The notes under the pieces: generated by a model
The model's database searches: none
Told to the model about the DNA's origin: nothing
What the model saw: the letters and a program-made list of their open reading frames with translations, nothing else
Shown: piece after piece, positions 56,568-64,000 of the stretch
How the letters are laid out: the number at the start of each line of letters is the position of its first letter
How positions within the stretch are numbered: the first letter of the stretch is position 1
NCBI GenBank assembly: GCA_020747015.1
Contig: JAGTJM010000066.1
Coordinates: forward strand, 114,110-178,109
Direction of reading: 5' to 3'
Length of the DNA stretch: 64,000 nt
From: Pyrenochaeta sp. MPI-SDFR-AT-0127
Lineage: Eukaryota; Ascomycota; Dothideomycetes; Pleosporales; Cucurbitariaceae
Program-made: the position numbers and the translations under genes

Positions 56568-57108
56568 AGTATAAGTATAATAATATAATTTTAGGCTTAG
56601 TATATAACTATACCTACTATATTAGTAAAGAGACCTTCTTACTAGCCTTTAAGACTACTTTTAAGTAGTCTATAATAGAGAAGAATATTAAAGTAGACTT
56701 TAGAGACGCTAGGCTAGTTCTATATAACTTAGAGGCTATACTATTAAAGCTTAATATAGTAGTATAAATAGTAAAGTTATTACTATAATAGGGGGGCGCC
56801 TAGAAGGTATAGATACTATATAATACCTATAAAGTTAAGGCTTAAAGTACTCTTATTTAATAGAGAGTAAGAAACTACTCTAAGTCTTCTATAAGTTCTT
56901 TAGATAAGAAAGTTATATAGTTAAGTAAGGGAGCTTAGTAAATAGCTTATTAAATAGTATTACTTTAGAATAAAGTTACTTACCTTAAAGAGACTAATAA
57001 AGTAGTAATAAAGTATAAGAGCTATAAGTAATAATATATATAGATAGAGGAGACTCTTATTATTAGTAAGGTATAAGAAGTATTAGCTAAATAGGTAGAT
57101 AGTAGTTA

Positions 57109-57694
57109 TGTAAAGTTTAGATACTTAAGGTACTTAAACTATCTAAGCTTATTTTCTTTATTTAATTACGTAAGCTATATTAGAGCTTACGTAATAATAT
57201 TTAGTAGGATTTACTCGCCTATAAATTCTAATTAAATAGTATATAGTTTATTACTATAGCGTTAGTATTAAGCGAGATATTAAGGAAAAGGTTAAGACCT
57301 CGGTTAAGGTTATCTGTAAGGATAAGGTTATCCTTAGGTCTTAGACCTAGATACTATTAACCTTAGGAAGACCTAAGGCTATAGTTAGGCTATAGTTAGC
57401 CTTAGAGGATAAAGTTAGCTTAAAGGAAATAGTTAGCCTATAGTTAGGCTAAAGATATCCGTAAGAAGGAGGAAGGATCTATCTATAAGTAGAGGTCTAT
57501 CCTACCTACTTATCCTGTACCTAGCAACGAATCTATTATATCCTACCTACCTTTTATCTATCTAAGATATTATTCTGCTTATATAAGCAATCTTTATTTA
57601 TCCTAAGAGCTAAGCCGCTGCTAGCCTATCTAGGTCACTAGGCTATTTTTATTATTAAAGAAAGTTACCTCCTCCTCTCCCTACTTTCTTTACA
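57109..57694 (+). repeat. 5' LTR of the copia element
   Basis: 586 bp starting TGTAAAG and ending TTTACA, so the canonical TG...CA ends are present. It resembles the inverted LTR at 54084-54650 along its whole length. It resembles the 3' LTR well only in its outer parts. A 14-bp palindrome TGCTTATATAAGCA (57576-57589) contains a TATA box and may be the U3 promoter. Confidence 0.9.
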
Positions 57695-57708
57695 GGTTAT
57701 GAGCCCGG
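57695..57708 (+). other. primer-binding site complementary to the anticodon region of initiator tRNA-Met
   Basis: GGTTATGAGCCCGG directly follows the LTR end. Its complement CCGGGCTCATAACC matches the anticodon stem-loop of eukaryotic initiator tRNA-Met (CUCAUAA loop), not the tRNA 3' end. Half-tRNA priming of this kind is known from Drosophila copia and some fungal relatives. Confidence 0.8.
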
Positions 57709-58679
57709 AGGCTTATAAGCTCTAAGGAACTTTATATATTTTATTACTTTAGTAAGCTTATATAAGCTACTAAGTAGTAAAAGGAAAAGAGTTATTTAAC
57801 TCTATTATATCTATTACTCCCTAGTATAGATAATACTTTTATACTACTAGTATATTAGTTATTTATTAGCTTTTAAGCTATTTAGAGACGCGTAGGCTCT
57901 ATTTAGTTAGCTTTTAGAAACTAGTATATATAGAGTTTAGAAGGATAAAAGCTATAGTTTTATTCTATTAGCTTCGGATAGAAGAAACTCGAGTACTCTA
58001 TCTTAGCTCTTAGATTTATAAAAACAGTATAGCTTAAGGCTTATCTAGTCTTAGTCCCTACTCGCTCTTCTCTTAGGAATAAGAGGTATTATTTTATATT
58101 TAACTAGTTATTTACTAGTTATTTATATTATATAAGAGTCTATCTAAAGATTATCCCTAGAGGAAGGTGCAAAGACCTGTCTTTAGAATTATTAAGAGTA
58201 AACTAGCTAGCGTCTTTAGTAAGCTTTATTAATAAAGTTACTATCGAAACGAAAAATATAACGCCTCTCTACCTAATATATATTACTATATATATTATTA
58301 TTTTAAGTAAGAACTATAGGAAATAGTCTTACTATTTTATAGTTATAAGAGCTATAATAGCCGTACTATATGTTATAACTTATAAGGTTTTCTTTTATAA
58401 GACCTAAGGAAGATTTCCTTAAGAGGCTTAAGAAATCTAGTTATAAATAATTATTATAGGCTTAGTAATACTACTAGCTCTATATAAAGACCTAGGATCT
58501 AAAATATAACTTTATATTAGTTATATCCTAGGCTAAGAAGTTAGTACTAGCTATATTAGGCTAGTATTTAATTCTTTATAAAAATCTAAAATAACTCTAA
58601 TTCCTTAAAGAGGAGTTATAAGACGTTATCCTTAAATAATATCTATTTTTTAAGCTATAACTATCTTTATAGTTAAAAA
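57709..58679 (+). other. copia leader between primer site and gag
   Basis: Almost 1 kb without an open frame and nearly free of CA/TG. The leader is long for a copia element. I saw no second gene; it may include an old insertion erased by RIP. Confidence 0.5.
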
Positions 58680-59375
58680 ATGGATAATATATTTAAGATC
58701 CCTAAGCTAAAAGGCTCTTCTAATTTTGATATTTGGTCTATTAGAATAGAAGCTCTATTAGTTAAGGAGGGATATCTAGATATAGTTAATCAGGACTATA
58801 CTCTAAATATAGATGATAACGATTTAGATTTATTAGCAGTTAGAGCTAATAAGGCTACTGCTTTTATTAAATTGTCCTTAGAGGACGGCCCTTTATTGCA
58901 GGTTAGATTTGAAACTAATCCTTATTTATTATGGAATAGTCTAGAAAACCTATATAAAGCTAAAGGCTTTAGTAGTGATTTCCTTATTTGTAAGGATCTA
59001 ATAAATACTACTATAAATACTTATAAAGGAAACTTAGAATTATATCTAAACGCCTTTAAAAGAATACTTAATAACCTTAAATCTAAGGCTATTAACCTAC
59101 CTAATAAGTTTCTAATAGCGTTATTATTAAATAACTTAAATAAAGACTACGATTACGTAGTAGCTATTATAACTCAAACTATTAGGCTAGACGATAGTAT
59201 ACTAGAAATTGACGATATTATATCTCAGTTATTAGATGAGTCTAGAAGGCTTAGTTCTATAAAATCTAGTAATACTAGTTATTATCCTAATAAAATATTA
59301 GTTATAATAATAGCTATAATACTAGTAAAAATACTAGTAATAATAAAAAAGGCAGTTACTATAGTAACGATATAG
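58680..59375 (+). pseudogene. copia gag (UBN2-type), frame 1 of the gag-pol region
   Basis: 231 codons. The first part reads MDNIFKIPKLKGSSNFDIWS and contains LLWNSLENLYKAKG, typical of the UBN2/gag-polypeptide group of copia elements. After about residue 205 the frame turns into a hydrophobic run (KILVIIIAIILVKILVII) unlike gag and stops at 59375. The -1 frame instead gives a hydrophilic Asn/Ser linker (NISYNNSYNTSKNTSNN) that leads into the zinc knuckle. The simplest reading is a lost base near 59290-59297; a -1 frameshift at 59345-59351 is the alternative. Gag forms the particle that holds the RNA. Confidence 0.85.
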
Positions 59376-62300
59376 AGATGTCTATGCAGACTAATAGTAG
59401 TAAAAATAATAAATCTCCTAAAAATACTATTAAAAGCTGTAAATTCTACTATAAGCAAGGGCATTTAGAAAATAACTGCTATAAAAAGTATCCAGAACTA
59501 AGACCTAGTATTAATAGTAAAAATAAGAATATAAATAATACTAGAGAAACTATACTAAGTACTAGTCTAAGCTATAAAGATATTAATAGTACTATAGACT
59601 TTATCTTAGATTCTGGAGCTACTATACACACTAGTTATATAAGAGAGCTATTTACTAGTATTAAACCTACTAATATATCTATTAAGTAGGGTAATACTAA
59701 TAATACTATTAAAGCTAGTGGTATAGGAGATATAGAACTCTATTTTACTAGTACTAAGAAAATAGTAAAACTAAAAGACGTTCTATTTATTCCTAGCCTA
59801 GGGGTTAATTTATTAAGTCTTAGTCTTATAACTAAAAAAGACTATAAGTTATCTTTTAATAAAGATAATTGCTTTATCTATACGCCTAATAATACTTTAT
59901 TAACTAAAGGAAGTTATAAAGGGGGCGTTAGTACTTTTAGTATAAAAAGTACTAGGTCTATTAATTCTAATAGTTATATTAGAGGAGCTATTAATACTAC
60001 TCTAACTATAGTGGATAATATAGACAAAGCTATTAGTCTAGAGGATATTAATAATAACCCTAGTAGTTCTATAATTCCTAGTAATAACGAGGAATTAGTA
60101 TATAATAAAAATACTATAGAACTTATACATAATAGGCTAGGGCATATTAGTCTAAAAGCTATAAAACAGCTTCTTAATAAGACTAAAGGAGTAGATCTAG
60201 ATCTAAAAGATATGGAGACTGCTAGAGTTTCCTTAGATAATTGCTTAGTCTGTATTAAGGCTAAGCTAACTAAGAATATAAATAAAGAACCTAGTACTAA
60301 AGTCTTAGGCTATCTAGATCTAATCTATATAGATATAGGAGGACCTATAACTCCTAGAACTTTTAGAGGTTATAAATACTATATAACTTTTAGAGATAGC
60401 TATACTAAGTACTTAGTCGTTAAGCTTCTTAAAACTAGAAAGAATACTAGAGAAGTTATAGAAAGTACTATAGTAGAACTAGAACTAGAGGCTATAAATA
60501 ATAGTAATAACCCTAATATAAATAATAACTTTAATAATAATAAAGTTAAGGCTCTACAGCTAGATAACGAATTTAAATCTAAAGATTTAGATAGTTATTT
60601 ATCTAATAAAGGGATAGAAACTAGATATTCTGCGCCTTATACTCCTGAACAAAACGGAGCTGCAGAAATTATTAATAAAGTACTACTAAATAAAGTAAGA
60701 GCTCTATTAATAACTAGTAATTTATCTAATAATTTATGGGGAGAAGCTATTTTAACAACTACTTATCTATATAATAGAACTCCTAGTAGTTCTATTAGTT
60801 TTAATACCCCTTATTATTTAAAGTATAAAGAACTACCTAATCTAAGTAATCTTAGAATTTGGGGATCTTTAACTTACTATAAGGAGCCTATAAGCTTCCT
60901 TAAGAAATTAGATAATAGAGCTATACCTTACTATCTAATAGGCTATAAGGGCTCTAATATCTATAAATTATATAATCCTAGTACTAATAAGTCTATATAT
61001 ACTAGAGATTGTAAAATTATAGAGGGTTACTACTATAAACAAAATAATAGTAGTAATATAAATAAGATTTTTACTAAACTAGAAGATCTTAGACTAGGTT
61101 CTAATATAGATAAAATAACTAAATCTATAGAATATAATAGTCTAGAACCTAGTAATCTAGATAATAATCTAGATATAATTAACTCTGAAGAATCTGAAGA
61201 CGAGTTAATTAAGACTATAACTAAACCTAGAAAAATCTTTAAGCCTCTAAATCCTAAAGTAGTAGAAGATAATTATTCAGAAGACGAATTAGCAAATAAT
61301 ACTTCTATTATTAAGGATAACTATAGTATTTTAAGTACTTCTATTATAATAGAAGATACTAATACTAATATTATAGATAATAACTTACTAGAGACTATAA
61401 CTAATAGTTCTAGTAAAGTAGATATTTGTAATAATACTATCTTAAAATATATATTAAATATATATAATAATACTATTTTAGAACCTACTAGTTTTAAGGA
61501 GGTATTATTAAGAAAAGATAAAGATCTCTATCTAAAAGCTATGTACTTAGAAGTAGACGATCTACTTAATAATAATACTTGGAAACTAGTGACTAGGCCT
61601 AATGATATAGCTGATAAAGCTATTTTAAGAGGTAGATGGGTCCTAAATAAAAAGTATAACCTAGATAATACTATTAAAAAGTATAAGGCTAGGTGGGTAG
61701 CTAAAGGCTTTCTACAACGATATAATATAAATTATAAAGAAACCTTTGCTTCTACTAGTAAACCTAGTATTATTAGATTACTATTATCTATTTTTAGCTA
61801 TCTAGACTGGGAAATATATGCTTGGGATATTAAACAAGCGTTTCCTAATGCGGAAATAGATAATAATAATATATATATCCAGCTACCTATAGGCTTTGAA
61901 AGCTATATCCTAGATAAATTTCTAGATAATAAAGATCTTAATAATAAAGATCTTAATAATAAAGAACTACTAGAAGCTATCTATCTAGCTAAACAAACTA
62001 AGAACTATAATACTATAGTTTGTAATCTAAATAAAGCACTATACGGTTTAAAACAAGCTAGTAGACAGTGGCAGCTATTTTTAACTAAAATCTTAGAAGA
62101 CTTAGGTTTTAGTACTCTAAAAATAGATAATAGTATTTTTATTCATAATACTAGCCCTATTATACTAGCTACACACGTTGACGATATACTAGTATTTAGT
62201 AAAGATATAGATCTAGCTAATAGACTATATAAAAACCTAACTAGTATATCTAAACTAGCTGTTAGTAATCTAGGAGAAATAAAACAGTTCTTAGGCGTTG

Positions 62301-63289
62301 AAATAATTAGAGATAGATCTAAGAAATCTATAATTATAACGCAAAGAAGCTTTATTTCTAAGATTCTAGCTAAATATAATAAACTAGATAATAAAGATAA
62401 AGATCTACCTATACCTCTAGGTATTAAACTATCTAAAAATCTAGAAACTAGTAAACTAGAAGATATTAATAGATACCAACAAGAACTAGGATCTCTTATC
62501 TATCTTACTATTTTTACTAGGCCAGATCTAGTACAATCTATTAATTACTTAGCTCGTTTTATGTCTAATCCTAGCGTAGAACACTATAAATATTTAAATA
62601 ATATTTGGAGCTATCTATTAAAAACTAGATACCTAGGTCTAGACTTAACTCTAGAGCCTATACAACCTGAATCTATTATTAAAACTTAAAACAAAGACTT
62701 AATTTATAGTAACTATATAAATAAGACTATTAATAATAAATATAATACTACTAATAGTATTAATTTATTAGGAGTTAGCGATTCAGATTGGGGGGGTGAT
62801 ATAGATTCTAGAAAGTCTACTACAGGCAATATATTTTTATTTAATAATAATAAAAATAACTATAATAATAGCGTAGCTATTAGCTGGCTATCTAAATTGC
62901 AAAAGACAGTAGCTCTTAGTTCTGCAGAGGCTGAATATATAGCTCTAAAAGAAGCTACTAAAGAATCTTTATATTTACAAAATTTTATAAAAGAGCTATT
63001 TAATTATAAGTCTATTAATAAATACTCTATATTTAATAAAGTAAATATAATTAAAACAGATAGTTTATCTGCTATAGAACTAGCTAAAAACCCTATTTAT
63101 CACGCTAGGACTAAGCACGTAGATATAACCTATCACTTTGTAAGAGATAATCTACTAAAAAATAATATAGATCTAGTATACGAGAATACTAGTACTATAT
63201 TAGCAGATATCCTTACTAAGCCTACTAGTTTACCTAAGTTTTTAGACTTTAAAACTAGAATTAATCTTATAAATACTAAGGACTTATAA
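59294..63289 (+). pseudogene. copia pol (zinc knuckle, protease, integrase, RT, RNase H)
   Basis: One frame runs from 59294 to 63289 with only two stops: TAG at 59687-59689 and TAA at 62687-62689. The zinc knuckle near 59438 reads CKFYYKQGHLENNC, where the second Cys is Tyr. The protease has FILDSGATIHTS (about 59600). The integrase zinc module follows (HNRLGHISLKAIKQL, then CLVCIKAK), then the DDE core (YIDIGGP; LQLDNEF; PEQNGAAEI). The reverse transcriptase has AWDIKQAFPNAEID and THVDDILVFSK; RNase H has ALSSAEAEYIALKEA. Codons ending in CA or TG, or creating them across boundaries, are rare; Ala is GCT, Leu TTA/CTA, Thr ACT. Both stops, and the Cys-to-Tyr change, fit single RIP-type transitions. 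Activity of this copy is unlikely. Confidence 0.9.
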
Positions 63290-63478
63290 CTAGTTACTAT
63301 TTATAAGTTACTAAGTAAATAAGAATAAGGCTTAAGGCTTAAGAAGAAAAACTATAAAAAATAATATTCCTTAGTTTTATAAAGTCTATTATTTAAATTT
63401 ATTAAAAATATATAAGACTAGATATATCTAGAAATCTATATATATAAATATTTATAAAAATATTAAGTTATAAGAAAT

Positions 63479-63490
63479 AAGCTTAAGGGG
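63479..63490 (+). other. polypurine tract
   Basis: AAGCTTAAGGGG just before the 3' LTR start TGTGTATAAAG; the usual site for plus-strand priming, here interrupted by a CTT. Confidence 0.6.
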
Positions 63491-64000
63491 TGTGTATAAA
63501 GTTTAGATACTTAAGATACTTAAACTATCTAAGCTTATTTTCTTTATTTAATTACGTAAGCTATATTAGAGCTTAGGTAATAAAACTTAGTACGATTTAC
63601 TCGCCTGTAAATCAATTAGATAATATAATTTATTATTCTAGCGTTACTATTAAGCGAGATATTAAGGAAAAGGCTTAACTCTAAGCTTAAGCCTTAAAGC
63701 TGTTGCTTGCAGAATAAGCTCCTGTTTGCGGAAGTTACTTTCCTTTATTCTTTATTACTTTCAGCTAAATAAAACTAATAATAATAATAAACTGTTTGCA
63801 GTAACTATATACGCAAACAGTTATTATAAAGAAAACTCTGTCTAGTCTAGTAAGACCTAGACTTCTATATTTTATCTATAATAATAGCCTGTACCTCTTG
63901 TCTAAAATCTGTACCTAGCAATAATCTATTTATCCTACCTACCTTCTATCTAAAATATTCTGCTATATATAAGTAATCTTTATTATTATCCTAAGAGCTA
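63491..64000 (+). repeat. 3' LTR, truncated by window end
   Basis: Starts TGTGTATAAAGTTTAG and matches the 5' LTR for about 180 bp. It diverges in the middle and matches again from about 63900 (CTGTACCTAGCA) to the window end (ATCCTAAGAGCTA). The remaining part, by comparison about 90 bp, lies outside the window. Confidence 0.85.
63722..63830. repeat. palindromic insert with inverted ends inside the 3' LTR
   Basis: Begins CTGTTTGCGGAAGTTACT and ends with the reverse complement of CTGTTTGCGTATATAGTTACT's first part; CTGTTTGCG is perfectly inverted at both ends. It keeps CA/TG and has no equivalent in the 5' LTR. No target duplication was recognised, so an insertion is likely but not proven. 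Confidence 0.45.

Larger units (their letters stand above)
54653..57108 (+). pseudogene. pogo/Fot1-type DDE transposase, destroyed by RIP
   Basis: Ignoring stops, one frame shows the order of a pogo-family transposase. There is a CENP-B-like helix-turn-helix block (EEEVIVRYILKELKRGFIP, about 55650), then the DDE_1 core (LPSFIIFIGKV-like, FKDLPYN, NSYYSIKF-DYYKEKNIILLY, about 56030-56400). After the 149-bp insertion comes the C-terminal block (KEDFLLAFK-like, then SIIEKNI). Stop codons are TAG/TAA at positions where relatives have Gln or Trp, as RIP predicts. Two insertions interrupt it: 55190-55587 and 56419-56567. The exact element ends and terminal repeats were not found; the left part (54653-55180) is assigned by continuity only. 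Confidence 0.72.
57109..64000 (+). mobile_element. Ty1/copia LTR retrotransposon, nearly full length, right end cut by window
   Basis: Order of parts: 5' LTR (57109-57694), primer-binding site (57695-57708), leader, gag (58680-59375), pol with protease, integrase, reverse transcriptase and RNase H (to 63289), polypurine tract (about 63479-63490) and 3' LTR (63491 to beyond 64000). Integrase preceding reverse transcriptase is the copia order. CA and TG are strongly depleted, also in the coding region, yet only two nonsense codons and one frame change interrupt about 1500 codons. Confidence 0.92.

Noticed and set aside
58680..59375. Hydrophobic tail of gag as a transmembrane segment
   Set aside because: The run of Ile/Leu/Val appears only after the frame change; the -1 frame gives the normal hydrophilic linker to the zinc knuckle.
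51638..64000. Telomere or centromere proximity
   Set aside because: The AT-rich block is fully explained by RIP-mutated transposons in the part I could identify; no telomeric TTAGGG array or satellite repeat is present.
1..64000. tRNA genes, rRNA genes, CRISPR arrays
   Set aside because: No A/B-box pair with a cloverleaf, no rRNA-like block and no spaced direct repeats were seen on reading; a tRNA-finding program would settle it.

Overview
This window is nuclear DNA from a filamentous ascomycete. The genes carry short introns (about 46-120 nt) with GTANGT-type donors and CTAAC-like branch points, are tightly packed on both strands, and include typical ascomycete housekeeping genes. The right end is AT-rich and almost free of CA and TG dinucleotides, the mark of repeat-induced point mutation (RIP). 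A Dothideomycete, perhaps Pleosporales, is my best guess, but the order is inference.

Positions 1-48743 are a gene-rich euchromatic block. In order: a Cir_N/LENG1-like protein (5' end outside the window), a dienelactone hydrolase with one suspicious splice junction, an AlkB-like dioxygenase with a GRF zinc finger, the PTS2 receptor PEX7, an HSL-type alpha/beta hydrolase, a His-rich hypothetical protein, proteasome beta5 (PRE2), a PHD-JmjC histone demethylase of the JHD1 type, splicing factor SF3B6/p14, a small membrane protein, the giant rRNA-processing protein UTP20, a CWF19-like protein, a secreted DUF1524/HNH nuclease, AIM24 and ATM1 (both mitochondrial), an AhpC/TSA protein, the divergent histone pair H3/H4, a haloacid dehalogenase, an acyl-CoA synthetase and a RAS2-type GTPase. 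Several pairs are divergent with short shared promoters: AlkB/PEX7, UTP20/CWF19-like, AIM24/ATM1 and H3/H4.

Positions 48744-51637 are transitional: a long empty stretch, then a BAHD/Tri101-like acyltransferase whose stop codon lies right beside the repeat block.

Positions 51638-64000 are nested transposon debris. They hold an unidentified RIP-mutated stretch with a gag-like reading frame, an inverted internally deleted copia fragment, a stop-riddled pogo/Fot1-type transposase, and two short insertions inside that transposase. One insertion is hAT-like with an 8-bp target duplication; the other is a 149-bp LTR-like mini-element with a 5-bp duplication, and it has escaped RIP. To the right lies a nearly full-length Ty1/copia element with a 586-bp 5' LTR, a half-tRNA(iMet)-type primer site, gag, pol, a polypurine tract and a 3' LTR cut by the window edge. 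Its coding frame is nearly intact although almost all synonymous CA/TG sites are gone. Gag and pol overlap in the -1 relation across an A_AAA_AAG heptamer. I consider this element the most interesting object in the window. I saw no tRNA or rRNA gene, CRISPR array or biosynthetic cluster.
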